Shown: positions 43,279 through 54,450, numbered from the stretch's first letter. The stretch is 64,000 nt of DNA from Toxorhynchites rutilus septentrionalis (GCF_029784135.1 NC_073746.1:287753348-287817347), one strand, 5' to 3'. Made by a program: numbers and translations. The notes: a model not told the origin generated them from the sequence alone.

Positions 43279-44569
43279 ATAACGGGTGTTAAATAAAAAA
43301 TGAGAATTTTTTAAATACCTTTCAGTAACTCAAATAAAGAGCGTAAAATTTTCTTTCTCCAAGAAAATTGCTCTTTGGGCTCCCTAGAAACAGTAGGCGT
43401 GTTTGGTTTTGCTAGTTTGAATTTAGTCAAAGCAAAGATGGCGTCGAAACAGCACGTGCTCCGCGAACGCATTGTACGGTTCTACGAAACGCATTTCCAG
43501 CAAGGAAAAAAGTTCACGGTGGCACATTTTAAGGAAGAAAATGTACCTGTCAGTACGGTATATCGTATCCTGGGTTCCCTGAACGTAGAGCGGAAGGTCG
43601 GAAGTGGTCGTCCGGTGACGATAATGACGAAGCAGAGGAAGACATCGTTAGAGAAGCTGTTTGACAACAAGGACGCAACCAGCCTGCGTGACGCCGGTCG
43701 GAAATATGGCTGCTCCCACGTATTGATCCATCGGACCCTCAAGATGGAAGGAATCGTCTGCAGGAAGAAGACGAGGTCGCCGGAGTACACGGAGGAGCAG
43801 ATTGAGACGGTTAAATCACAGTGTCGGTGGATGACAAAAAAATACCGCGGGACGTCTTTCGTTCTGGACGACGAAAGCTATTTTCCGCTGTCCAAAACGC
43901 ATATTCCAGGAAATGATAATTACTACTCCAACGACCAGTCATCCACACCGCCTGAAGTGAAATACAAGTTCAAGCACAAGTTTGAAAAAAAGGTTATGTT
44001 GTACATCGCCATTTCCGACCGGGGCATTTCAAAGCCTTGGTTTAAGCCGAGCGGTCTGGCAATCGACCAACAAATCTATCGAGAAGAGTGCCTCGATAAA
44101 ATTATGCTGCCGTTCCTGAACAAGCATCACGTGGATGGGAAGTATGTCTTCTGGCCGGACAAGGCGTCTTCCCATTACGCCAAGAAGACACTGGTGTATC
44201 TTGAGGAGAAAAAGATACCGTTCGTGCCGAAAGATCGTAACTCAACAAACTTGCCCCAGTGCCGCCCAATAGAGGATTTCTTTGGCTCACTCAGTGCCCT
44301 AGTGTATAAAAACAATTGGAGGGCCAAGGACACGACTGACTACAAAAATCCGGAATTGTATCCGGAAAATGGTGCCGTACAACGTTCTTGTGAGAGCATC
44401 GCGACAAAGTTGCGTCGAACAGCAGACCACGGCCCTTACTCAAACATTCACTGACATTTTTTTGAAGAAAATATTATGTTATTAATAAAAAATACTGAAA
44501 TCAATGAAAAAAAAAATTTTTTTTATATGTGATTGAAAAAATTCTCATTTTTTATTTAATACCCGTTAT
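43279..44569 (+). mobile_element. Tc1/mariner DD37E transposon, apparently intact
   Basis: TA at 43277-43278 and 44570-44571 flanks inverted repeats of about 38 bp that begin ATAACGGGTGTTAAAT or ATAACGGGTATTAAAT and include AAAAAATGAGAATTTTTT. Length is about 1291 bp. A single uninterrupted transposase with a complete catalytic triad and a proper ATG lies inside. It belongs to a different subfamily from the two other DD37E elements here. It is the best candidate in the window for a recently active element. Confidence 0.95.
43438..44454 (+). CDS. DD37E transposase, full length
   Basis: The 338-codon frame starts ATG GCG TCG (MASKQHVLRER), chosen over an upstream non-ATG extension because related transposases start MASK. 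The N-terminal third has paired helix-turn-helix regions (FTVAHFKEENVPVSTVYRIL and RKYGCSHVLIHRTL), with a GRPV-type linker between (GSGRPVTI). The catalytic core has VLDDESYF, WPDKASSHYA and CRPIEDFFG, with 37 residues between the second and third acidic residues. The enzyme would cut and paste DNA at TA sites in the nucleus. No stop, frameshift or missing key residue is visible, and length equals the family norm. Inverted repeats enclose it closely. Confidence 0.93.
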   Translation: MASKQHVLRERIVRFYETHFQQGKKFTVAHFKEENVPVSTVYRILGSLNVERKVGSGRPVTIMTKQRKTSLEKLFDNKDATSLRDAGRKYGCSHVLIHRTLKMEGIVCRKKTRSPEYTEEQIETVKSQCRWMTKKYRGTSFVLDDESYFPLSKTHIPGNDNYYSNDQSSTPPEVKYKFKHKFEKKVMLYIAISDRGISKPWFKPSGLAIDQQIYREECLDKIMLPFLNKHHVDGKYVFWPDKASSHYAKKTLVYLEEKKIPFVPKDRNSTNLPQCRPIEDFFGSLSALVYKNNWRAKDTTDYKNPELYPENGAVQRSCESIATKLRRTADHGPYSNIH

Positions 44570-44574
44570 TACCC

Positions 44575-44779
44575 CCAGTGGCGTCGAGTGAAGCTTTTGC
44601 ACCCGGGGCGGAAGAGTTGATCCACATCACATCCACATCCACATCACACTCGGGTTCGGGAAGTCCATTTCCCCACGGTCCAAGGTAATACACAGTCAAA
44701 CTTTCACGTATCTGCCCGATATCCACGTGGAATCTATCCTTCATTGATCCCAATCGATTAATTTTATAGGTCGTTAGAA
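44575..44779. other. Short unassigned stretch
   Basis: Contains a small direct repeat (CACATCCACATC..., 44625-44646); otherwise nothing recognised. Confidence 0.3.
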
Positions 44780-45562
44780 CATTTAAACACACTTACAATA
44801 CTCGCGTAATTTTTGAAAAGGTCCTATGTAACATTCACATCAACTCGAGAAAAACGAAGTTGAAGATCGGAACATTGTTCCGCGAATTGTTTCAAAAGGA
44901 ATCGATCTTTATCACTACTTTTACCACTAGCAGTCAATAATAACTCCGCGAAACCAATCGTATCTGTTGTTATGTGATTTTAGTTTGATATTGAAACCTC
45001 CGAGCGAAAAATGTTACATTGGACGTTTTGACTGACCGCTTCGTACATTGGACAAATTACGTTGTACGATGACTATTTGCAAATAACTACTGAACAACGC
45101 TTCAAATACTTGCTTTTCGTGCTAAAAGCAGATCATTATTGTTATAACTCGTTGAATTGCACTAAAAACGATATCAACACCCGAAAATAACAAAAACTCA
45201 AAATGTCCGAAGTGCGACTTCGTGTTGTTTTGATTGCTTTGTTACTTCGGACGTATCGAGCGTCAGAGGAAAGAGGCGTCCGAAATAATAGTCGAGTGCT
45301 TAAAATTCGAATCTGTACATTGGACATTTTTTGTATCGGTAATAAAAAGGTGAAAAGGATAGATACTTGAACGGTTGTTTTCGCATTGCATTCAATGATT
45401 GAGCACTAATAGTATGCATCCATTAACTCGATTTGTTTACATTTGTTACTTGGGACCTTTTCAAAAGTTACGCGAGAATACATGAATTATTTTTTATTGA
45501 ACAGCCAAAATATTCACTAGAAATAATTTATATGGCAGGAAAAGGTTTACCGGGTCAGCTAG
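44780..45562 (+). mobile_element. Helitron-type 3' terminus (group I) split by a MITE
   Basis: 44780-44800 ('acatttaaacacacttacaa') and 45477-45562 (to GGGTCAGCTAG, then T) match the uninterrupted tail at 21385-21498. The DNA between is a MITE inserted later. A GGCAGGAAAAGGTTTACC hairpin-like segment lies just before the end. Confidence 0.6.
44801..45476. mobile_element. MITE with 4-bp AATA duplication and verified empty site
   Basis: Direct AATA repeats at 44797-44800 and 45477-45480 flank inverted repeats starting CTCGCGTAA and continuing TTTTGAAAAGGTCC for about 32 bp with three mismatches. The related Helitron tail at 21.4 kb has a single 'cttacaatacatt' at this position, which confirms the insertion and duplication. 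The 676 bp are non-coding. Superfamily is uncertain. Confidence 0.9.
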
Positions 45563-45749
45563 TATATTATACAATTGATATACAAGTATTGGGGAGTAGC
45601 GCAATTTCTGTTATTTTTAGGCTCATCGAAATGTGCTAAAAATTAGTTTTCGGTGTAGCGTTGCCAGAAAACATTTCATTCTCGACATAAAACATGCTTT
45701 TTCATGTCCTGAAGCGTCGGAATGAGCAAATAAAATCATCTGTCTCAAA

Positions 45750-45875
45750 AGCTTTAAATCTCTTTTGGGATTGCGCCAAAAAAAAGTCCAAACTATGTCA
45801 ACGGGGATCGAACCAAAGCCGGCTGGAATGCAAGGCTTTTTCACACGACTACACTATCCACATAGCTACTAGTGC
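45750..45875 (-). mobile_element. tRNA-derived SINE-like copy
   Basis: Minus strand: 'gtagctatgtggatagtgta', then a B box in TTTGGTTCGATCCCCG, then an A/T-rich body. It is related to 43130-43262 over the head and the following ~40 bp. The tail is not well defined. Confidence 0.55.
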
Positions 45876-45879
45876 TGTT

Positions 45880-46230
45880 GGAAAAATGCGTGATAATATT
45901 ACACCTTATTATAAAATAAACTTGAAAAGTGTTTTCCAAGAATAAAAAGGAGAGCAGAAAAAAGATCTATATCCATCTCGGTCTGGGCCGTGTATGGGGC
46001 AAAGTATGTAGCATTGCGTGCTTATAGGCAATATGTCTCTTGTTTCGCTCGCTCATATTGATCTTATATTGCTATACCATATATATTATACAAATGCTTA
46101 CCAGTAAAAAGCTGAAAATGGGGTCATTGCGTAATTAACCATTTGCATTTATAAACATGTGCACGATCATACCTCGGAGCTCTCTTGTAACCGAAATGCT
46201 AATGAGGGAAACAGAATAAACAAACGCGCA
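45880..46230. other. Unassigned stretch
   Basis: No gene or repeat recognised. Confidence 0.3.
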
Positions 46231-46235
46231 CACAT

Positions 46236-46345
46236 TATCATGCCGGGGGTTCGGGTCTCGATTCCCGTTCTGGTCAGAAGATTTTTCGTCAAAGAATTTT
46301 CTTTCGTCTTGCACTGTGATCACGCGTATTTCTAGAGCTTGCAAC
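46236..46345 (+). mobile_element. 5'-truncated tRNA-derived SINE
   Basis: It carries a B-box-like GGTCTCGATTCCCG, then 'cgtcaaagaattttctttcg' and 'gtcttgcactgtgatcac', the body also found in reverse at 15780-15930. The A box is missing. No duplication was found. Confidence 0.5.
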
Positions 46346-46415
46346 TTAGAATAGATTCAAGACATGTTATTTCACATATGAAATCTCAACTAAGTATTAA
46401 TAATGACACAATTAA

Positions 46416-46639
46416 CACGTTGAGTGCCACGGTTTTATAGTGACTCTATGAAAATTTTCAAACGTATGAGGGCCATCTTTTCTTGTCGTAGTGGAAAGTA
46501 TTTTTGTTCGAAAGGGATTTATTATAAGCTTATGTGCTTATATTAGTTACATTTATTATCATATGTTATACCGGTAACTGACGCAGCCTGAGCGAAAACT
46601 CGGTGTCAGTCACCGGTGACTGACGTGGCAGTCAACGTG
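46416..46639. mobile_element. piggyBac-type MITE, 224 bp
   Basis: TTAA flanks both ends (46412-46415, 46640-46643), the target site of piggyBac transposons. The inverted repeats read CACGTTGAGTGCCACG on the left and, in reverse, CACGTTGACTGCCACG on the right. The subterminal part also has CACCGGTGACTGAC-type motifs. It is non-coding. Confidence 0.85.
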
Positions 46640-46850
46640 TTAATACCTACGTTGAGGGCGAAAGTTACACTGGGAACGTTAGTGCCATTTAAGAAGAAGA
46701 TAAAACAACAGCGGCTCACGGGCATTCGAATTTTGAAAAATTTAAAAACTGAATGCGTACTTAAATTAACTAACATAACACAACTAACGATTATACTTAC
46801 TATACTTGATCGGAAAATCGATTCAATGCCTTTCTTCCATTATATAACTA

Positions 46851-47319
46851 CCGTTTTGACTCAAATTCCGAACACTTCATTTTAAAAGCTAAATTTACTG
46901 AACGTAAATGTTGTTTTGATACGAATGTTGTTATACGGAAGAGTAGACCCTAAAAAATATTGGGGTTTTCGTTACTCAATTATTTGAAGGGGTCAGAAGG
47001 AAAAGTGTGTAAGTGACTTGATCGATTTCTCTTCATCAACTTTTTCTTTAGTTAATAACTCAACTGCAAAAACGTTCCAATTTGAGTTTGCTATAGAATC
47101 CGATAGATGAGGTTTTGACCTATCTTCCACATCGTCAAATACAGCTGAGAATGGGTTTGTAACTAAGTTATGACCAAAAGTGAAAGTCGATGTAGGGAAA
47201 TCGATGATGTCGCTTACACTCAATTCATTCCCTCATTTATAACATTGATGTTTAGTAAATTTAGTTTTCAAAATTAAATGTTCGGAATTTGAGTCTGTTC
47301 GAAATATGATTCAAAACGG
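46851..47319. mobile_element. Tc1/mariner-type MITE (CCGTTTTG ends)
   Basis: TA at 46849-46850 and 47320-47321 encloses inverted repeats starting CCGTTTTGACTCAAATTCC (left) and, in reverse, CCGTTTTGAATCATATTTC followed by ACTCAAATTCCGAACA (right). It is related to the element at 54500-55299. No transposase is present. Confidence 0.8.
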
Positions 47320-47329
47320 TACACAGTTG

Positions 47330-48048
47330 TCGTTTTTGCCTAGTCCCGATAAGAGACATCTTTACCATTTGCATAGTTAATGAAAATGCGAAGAAACTAT
47401 ACACTAGGGGCAAATACACTAAGGGCTCGTGTATGTGTTATCGTGATAACCATTACCGAAATGTTTGTAAAAATTAAAAAAAAGCCGTTACGGGATATTT
47501 TCTCTGATTGAACTATTATTAAACATGATCTTAGATGAAACCTGAGTTGTCACACAATTTTTCATATTTTTTGTTGAGACTCATAAAAAAAAAGTTCAAT
47601 CTGAATAATATTATTACATATAGCATAAACGGGTGAGAAACATATTTTACATACAATTAGGACTTTTTAAGAAGAAAGTTTTTTTCTTTCACCAGTGATT
47701 AAAAAAGTCCTATCTAACATAACGATATCAGCTGCTGTGAAGCTGATTTTGTATGTTGGATTATAGCTAACATTGATTATTGTTCTTGATACCGGTATTG
47801 ATTCCGGCTGAACAGAATAGCGAAAGAACGGTTCAAAATAACTGGTTCAGTTATGTGAACTTTGATGAACGGCTCATTTTTAATCCATGAATTACTTTGC
47901 TCATTTGTAATCCATGGTTTAGTTTTCTTTTTCAGTTCTTACATTTTTTTCGTGACGGACAAGGTGAGTCGATGCGTATCAAGCATTATTCTACATTCTC
48001 CGATAGCAAACATTGATCAAAATCAAATAAGAGGAAATGACTTGGAAG
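47330..48048. other. Unassigned stretch
   Basis: AT-rich, with a short ATCAGCTGCTGTGAAGCTGAT inverted motif near 47727-47747; no gene recognised. Confidence 0.3.
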
Positions 48049-48061
48049 ATGGTGATACTCT

Positions 48062-48217
48062 TTTTTTTTTAATCTGTATTTTAGTGACTTTCAACACATT
48101 TGGTTGGTTCGTCACTTTGCTTCCATTTTTGGAAGAATGTCGGGAGTGAGAATTGAACTCGTGACCTTTAGCGTGAGAGGTATGGATGTTACCACTACGC
48201 CAGATCGCCTCCGCTTT
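48062..48217 (-). mobile_element. Short tRNA-derived SINE with target duplication
   Basis: Minus strand: head with A box TGGCGTAGTGG and B box GAGTTCAATTCTC, short body, then an A10 tail (T-run at 48061-48070). Flanking repeats ATGGTGATACTCT (48049-48061) and ATGGCGATACTCT (48218-48230) differ at one base. Size is about 156 bp. Confidence 0.85.
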
Positions 48218-48446
48218 ATGGCGATACTCTATTATCCCAAAAGATTCGACGAGAGCCTGTTAAATGTTGATAAAGTTTTTATTAGAAAGGTTGTTGTCTA
48301 TTGAAATAGAAATTAAGTATGCACCGCAAGATGATAGGTTCTTATCGTATTCAGCCAAATTAAATAAAAAAGAAAAGAGGTGACCGAACGGTAAATATTT
48401 CTTTACGGACGGTTTAATAATTAAGGATTTGTATGTACATTTATAC

Positions 48447-48689
48447 AAGCAAACCTTTTTTTGTGCGGGGGATAGGGACCGCACAAAAAAAGTCGTGCAA
48501 AACTTCACCAGCAGCTTTAAAAAATCGTGTTCGGTACAAAAAAACTAAATGGACGATAATTTCGTCAAATATGCTTCTTTTCATACACCGCACAAAAAAA
48601 AATCGCACAAAAAATCCGCACAAAAAATCCGCACAAAAAATCGCACAAAAAAATCGCGCAAAAAAACCGCACAAAAACAGGTTTTACTG
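48447..48689. mobile_element. Tigger-like MITE, deletion derivative
   Basis: It is flanked by TA (48445-48446, 48690-48691). The left reads CAAGCAAACCTTTTTTTGTG, and the right in reverse CAGTAAAACCTGTTTTTGTG. It matches the ends of the longer element at 52339-52790 but lacks about 230 bp of its middle. The right third is a degenerate array of CGCACAAAAAAT-type units. Confidence 0.8.
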
Positions 48690-48779
48690 TATACATCGAT
48701 ACAAGAAAACATGGCAATGTCGAGTGTTTCGTGTAAATGTTTGAACATCTATATGATTTTTTATAGAAAGTATTAATTA

Positions 48780-51700
48780 TTAATGGTTCCTGATTCATTC
48801 TACCACTACAACTCTTACAACCCGGGTCACCGTTTTGAGTATTAAATGTATTAATTTTACGGCTTTCTGAACAGTAAAAATATCTCAATTCAGGAGCAAT
48901 TGTTGTCAAGTTTCCGTCCGCACCTCTAGGCACAGACCCTTCTATTTTTTTAAGCACTTTTCCCAAAGATGTATGACGAACCTGCTCTATGTTCTACGCT
49001 TTATCGAAAAAGCAGTGTAAGGAAAAATGTCTCTTATGATTACTCCTTATTTCAATCGATGCTGACCGCTCTCCCTAGAACACTTCAAGTTTAAGTTAAG
49101 AGTCTCAAATATTGGTTTGATTCATCCCGGGCCTCAAAAGACAAACAGTTCATTCGTCACAAAATTGCCAGAAATAAGGAAAAATAGTAAGGAACAGTGG
49201 ACAAATATAGACATGTTTTTCAATCATTTACTCTAAATGTAGCAATTTTTCGTCTGAGATTGCTTCCACTTAACACGCATATTGTAATCATATTCCGGTT
49301 ATGCCCTAGTTTTGAATGACACATTTTCTATCACGAAAAAATGGCCGAGAACAGTGAAAGCTCGTTTTGTCACCCGATTAACGAAACCTCGCCTCTGGGG
49401 TACGAGGGCGAACATAAAGGTCTCCCCCCTTAATCCACTTGGGGAAGGGGGATTATTATCGCTATTTGCAGAAATGCGTTCACCAGGCTACTAGACGCAA
49501 TATATAAACGCCCGCGCAAATGATTTCAACCAATCCCCGACGAAGAGACCCCCGGCCAGGACGGATTACGTAGCGCATTGTGTATCACATTTTGTTCGAT
49601 GACCTCTTTCTGGACTTACGTATCTACCAGCTTGGGAGAGTAGTAAACCTAAGCGCTAATATTTTATAGTGCTCGACGCACAAATGTTGAGGAAATGGGA
49701 TGAAATTTGTCGATCGGTCGATGTTTCGTCTGATCAAGTGCTCAGACTTAGTGCAGATTCACAGTGGGAATCCGGAGCCGTGACGCGAAATTCGTGGAAA
49801 CTGATTGCACCCAAAGAAAATAAAATATTTTACGACTAAGCCGTCGAACGAAGCGTAGAATGGACGCGAAAATAGTCCACTAATATTTTTTTTTCATTTT
49901 TTGACCTACTTGATAAATACAAACGCAAATGTGCGTTCAAAGCTCGAGTTTAAGTAACGATCGACAATCTGTCGGTAGTATTTTAGATCATTAATAGTGC
50001 TCTAGAATCAGTGGATGAGTCCGGTGAGAGCAAGACAGAAGAAAAATATGGGAAAACCAACAAAAAACTGGAATCTGCCAGATGCTGAAAAGCGCCGCGA
50101 GTAAAGCAATTTTGGTCGAATGGCGGAATAGATTTATGGTTTAAACGTGAAGCTAACGTCATACTTAAGCACGAGCCCATTTGATCAACGATTTCGGACG
50201 AAAAGTTCTGATTTGATTGAACGTTGCTAATTTAAACATGTGGCAGAGTACGTCTTTTGTTCCGCTTGTTTTCGTTGTTTCTAAGTGATCTAGAAAAAAA
50301 TGAAATATATTCTACTATTTCCGAATGTAAAGACCTGTTTCACCAAAATGTTTAGAAAATATTCCTTTTAAAATATTATTCCCATGGTGCTTCTTTCGGT
50401 GTTGCACCTTCGACAAAAAAAAACCCATTGGCAATAAATTCTGCCCAAACCAGTAGTTATGTTAGTTCCATGTTCCATGTTCCTTCGAATAATATCTACT
50501 TGCAAATTTATGGATCATTGTTGCTTTCGGTAGACATTCGGAAATGTTGTCCTCGATCTGTTCCTTGCCGGAATCCATGCTCCGCCAACAGCAACAGCTC
50601 CTCGCAGACTCCCCGCCCTCATTCTGCCCATGCTTATCATGCTTCGGATACAAGCGAATTCTAATTGATTATTTATCGATTATTCGCGCATAAATCTTGC
50701 GATCGGGCCGAAAAATTATAGTGCGATTAATTTACACTGATTGGTGATTTGGGTTCTTTGAGCGAACGTGTTGATTTTTTTTTGTGTTTCCAAACAACGC
50801 TGCAATAACTTTCAAATTTATCTGCACCGTCGCTCCGTTCCAGGAGAAATCTTATCTCGGTTGAGGCGCCAAAGCTTTTTTTGCTTAAATCAGCGGTGTT
50901 TTCTCAGCACCATAAATTTTTTGATTTGATAAGAAGTGATTTTTTTTTCAGATAGAAGTTGAATTCTAATTCCATTACCCGCCATTTTCGATGCACGGTT
51001 GTATCCCAAACGTGACCCTTCACCAACGATTCTTCCACAGATATTTGACACTGCAGGCACAGTTTTTTGACCGCAGTGATGCGTACAACTCACCTTAGAT
51101 ATATATTTTTGGTCTGGTGCTGTTTTCTTGTGCAAACTTGACACGAGGAAAAAAACCTGCTTCGAAGACGGACTAAACGCCACCGAATGCCTAAACATCG
51201 TGTTGCTTTAATTAATGGATTCCTAAAATGTAAATCAAGCGACATTATCATTTTGCATAAATACATAATCTGTGGGTGCGGCGCTTCTTCAAAGAAGACC
51301 ATAGCCTGAGATTTGTTCTTCACCCCGGACAAAACATCTTTGCCTGGCGTTTTGTTTGGTTTGGTCCTGTCGATCTTCAGTCAGCTCTCTTTATGGCAGT
51401 GTGAATGAACAAACAAACGTAAAGATGCTGCGAAGTGAAACATGCTTAAAAATAAGTCGAATGACATTCGAAACGAAGATAAAACAGAACATTTGTCACC
51501 GATAGGAGAAGGAGGGGAGGAACAAAAAAATAAAAACGAATATGAAATAGCGGCAATGTTTGATCGATGAAATTTGAATTTCCGCCTGTATATACTTCCC
51601 TAGATGGACTTACTGTTGTTATGAATAAGACATTGATGGATTCAAGTCATCATAGGCTTCAACGAATCAATAAAATCTATTTGAAAATTATTGGTAGACC

Positions 51701-51850
51701 AGTCCTAGCGTAATTTGCTGCCATTATATTCTAAAATATAGTTTTTTTGGCTCAAACTTCTGAGGTCACAAGATAAAAACTATAATAAATACCTTACCTA
51801 AATAGCCTTAGTAGCTCAAACATTCCTAATGTAGTTTCGTCGCGTACTAG
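48780..51850. other. Large non-genic stretch
   Basis: No gene is recognised. A fragment near 49536-49570 reads ETPGQDGLRS, which could be a LINE reverse-transcriptase relic (consensus k.PGpDGl), too short to assign. 49370-49500 and 50540-50660 are GC-richer. No element ends were found. Confidence 0.3.
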
Positions 51851-51854
51851 TACG

Positions 51855-51990
51855 TCGTTTGAAAAGTCCATTAAAAAAATACTTAATTGTTTATGGGAAA
51901 TCTTTTTTATTCTTCAACACAGTCTCCTTTCAATCTTATAAACTTCGTCCAACGGTGCTCTAGTTTGCTGACACGGCTCCCGCAACGACA
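51855..51990 (-). pseudogene. Mariner transposase 3' end fragment
   Basis: Minus strand reads RWTKFIRLKGDCVEE and a stop, the usual C-terminus of mariner transposases (RW.KCI.L.GDYVEK). It is followed by a terminal sequence ending GACTTTTCAAACGACGTAC. Only this end is present. Confidence 0.65.
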
Positions 51991-52338
51991 TGTATGATTC
52001 ATAGATATTCAAACTACATTCGGAATGACACTATACAGTCAATGAAAGTTCTTCAATGGCGATAGTAATAACACTTTTTCCAGACGGAAGGAGCTGAGAA
52101 CCAATAATCTAGCTAGCGGTCTACCTCTATGTGCCTTAAAAATATATATCCACTGAATTCTGTACCAAGCATCTGTCGCTGATCATCCGTAAGTCGCCGG
52201 AATATATAATCCAAAATTTCAAATCAGTAATCAGCATCAGGTGTACCGTTTTGAATCCACACACACAAAATTCATTCTCAAAATTCGATTTTTCTCGATT
52301 TTTACCAAATTTTCAGGAAGTGAAAAGAAACAATTATA

Positions 52339-52790
52339 CAGGCAAACCTTTTTTTGTGCGGGGGATAGGGACCGCACGAAAAAAATCGTGCAAAACTTCA
52401 CCAGCAGCTTTAAAAAATCGTGTTCGGTACACATTTTGAGAAAAACCTTTTTTTGTGCGGTAGATAGGACACGGGACAGTTTGCCTTTTCGGTTGCGCGT
52501 GGCTGTTTTATGCTTTTAGTTGCATGTCGAAACGTGTTGCTGTTAGAAATCATGTCATACAAAAACTTAGAAAAACTTAGAGCATTTAATGGGAGGAGGG
52601 GAATGATTTCAGAAGTGGATAATTGAGTCGCAAATATGCTTTTTTCGCACTGAAATGCATATAAACCATCGAAAAAAACTAAAAAGGGCGATAACTTCGT
52701 CAAATATGCTTCTTTTCATATACCGCACCAAAAAAATCGCACAAAAAACCGCACAATAAAAATCACACCGCACAAAAACAGGTTTTACTG
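52339..52790. mobile_element. Tigger-like MITE, longer form (452 bp)
   Basis: TA at 52337-52338 and 52791-52792 flanks CAGGCAAACCTTTTTTTGTG and, in reverse, CAGTAAAACCTGTTTTTGTG. It is the parent-like form of 48447-48689. A second terminus-like motif (AAACCTTTTTTTGTGCGG) lies internally at 52444-52461. No coding sequence is visible. Confidence 0.85.
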
Positions 52791-52799
52791 TAGTTAGTT

Positions 52800-53125
52800 T
52801 TGGCCTTCAGGAGAGGGAGAAGCCGCTTTTGAAAACGGTTCCGCAAGTACAAATCGCTTGCCTAATTAAAAACTTCTTAGCGAACTTAAACATCTTGTGT
52901 GTCCGGAGGTTCTCGAGAACATCCAACGTAGTTTAAGTTTAACCCCTTGCCGTTTTATTTAAAACGTCACACATCAAGTGTTTCACTACTCTGCTGAGCG
53001 TTCTAGCGCCCTATGTTATGCAAGTACCCCACGAGTGAGACTCGGTGTTGTACGAGAAAGGGTTAAGATCTGTGCGACTAAGTCGAAGATTAATAATAAT
53101 TATTAGCATACAGGTTTCCTGGAAT
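52800..53125. other. Unassigned stretch
   Basis: Contains 'taaccccttgccg' and 'agaaagggttaag' in opposite orientation at about 52941 and 53055, possibly decayed MITE ends. No gene. Confidence 0.3.
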
Positions 53126-53127
53126 CT

Positions 53128-53514
53128 AGTTGAAGTCCGCCTTCACACATGTCTCGCCATCCATTACACAGCAGTGCGAATTCGTTAACTTCTGGTCGTA
53201 CAACTTCCGAGCACGGCTTTTTGCGATCGTATTCTGTGTCTCGTCACGGTTTGGGGAACTTCGGAACCTCAAACGTACGCAGTCCAGCTCGAGATTCGGT
53301 AGCCACATCTCGTTCACCACATCATTGAGGCGTTCGGGTTTCGTTCAAAAGCCCCAACCATCAACATTCGGACCTTGTTAGAACTGTTTTAAGATATCAG
53401 AAACCGTGGAATTCGCGATTCCCAACTTTTCCCGAGGCCACGGTCCGACAGATCCTTATTCTCGAAGTATTCGTGCAAAACTTTTCCGGGCACGCACTGT
53501 ACTTTCGTCGCCAT
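53128..53514 (-). pseudogene. DD37E transposase N-terminal relic
   Basis: Minus strand starts MATKVQCVPGKVLHEYFENK at 53514, then passes through SDRGLGKSWESRIP and ERNPNASMMW, to MDGETCVKADFN near 53130, equivalent to MDDETYVKADF. The first catalytic Asp pair is altered (DD to DG). Several frameshifts and stops occur; the rest of the gene and the element ends are absent. Confidence 0.7.
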
Positions 53515-53544
53515 TTTGAAAGCTTTTGCGCACCTGATGAAACA

Positions 53545-54310
53545 CGCTGTTCAAACGAAACACAAATTGCTGCATAACTAGAGGACTAATCGAGTAAATG
53601 GAGCCAAATTTGTCTTGTGGAGGATTTAGGGAGTAAGGAATGTTTTATGGTGATTCGACACTCCTCCCCCTTCTTTAAGGGGGGCTGCCATATAAGAGAA
53701 ACACAAATTTCCGCATAACTCAAGAACTAAGCAACGAACGGAGCCGAATTTGGCATATGCAGGTTTTAGGGGACAAGAAATACTTTTATTGTGGTACGAC
53801 ACTCCTAGCCCCTCTCAAAGAAGGGGGGGGGGCGACATGCAAATGAAGCACAAATCTCTGCATAACTAAGTATGACTAAGCAAGCAAAAGGAACCAGATT
53901 TGAGATATGGAGGTTTTAGGGGGCAGTAAATGTTTCTATGGCGATTTGACACTCCTCCCCCTCTCTAAAGGGAGGAGGGGCTAATAATTCTAGAACTAAT
54001 CAAGCAAATGGAATCAAACTTGGAATATAGAGGTTTTAGGGATCGATAAACGTTTCTATGGTGGCTCGACACTCCTCATCCTTCTCTAAGGGGAGGGGGG
54101 GGGGGTTTGATTTTAGAAGGCACGGAATGTTGTTATGGTGGCTCGACACTCCTCCCTCCTCTCTGAAGGAGAGAAGGGAGGTTGCATAACTCGAGAACTA
54201 ATTAGGCAAATGGAACAAAATTGTGGATGTGAGGGTTTTTGGGTACGAAAAATGTTTCTATGTTTTTCCCTCCCTCCTCTGGAATGGAAAGGGGGTCCCA
54301 TAAAAATATT
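53545..54310 (+). repeat. Tandem array of ~140-bp units in a Helitron-type element
   Basis: About five units each contain 'cacaaatttc(c/t)gcataactc', 'aagcaa..gga', a 'ggaggttttaggg' motif, 'ggtggctcgacactcct' and a C-rich/G-rich inverted pair. It is related to the array at 57861-58660. A Helitron-type tail follows (54361-54450). Confidence 0.8.
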
Positions 54311-54360
54311 ATACATATATCAATCGAACCTGACAATTGAAAATTTGAAAAATTTGGACC

Positions 54361-54450
54361 CATGAACGTTCGCTTAGCAAGAAAACGTGAATGTTTGAAA
54401 GTATAACAAAAAATTAATTTTGGGCGGGACGAAGTTTGCGGGGTCAGCTT
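54361..54450 (+). mobile_element. Helitron-type 3' terminus with mutated CTAG
   Basis: It matches 1150-1250 and 58805-58895: 'catgaacgttcgcttagcaa', 'aacgtgaatgtttgaaagta' and 'gggcgggacgaagtttg'. The end reads GGGTCAGCTTC instead of GGGTCAGCTAGT, so this copy probably cannot be processed normally. Confidence 0.55.

Noticed and set aside
48433..48966. Overlapping frames rich in Lys or Phe/Cys
   Set aside because: They arise from the CGCACAAAAAA array of a MITE on either strand, not from a gene.
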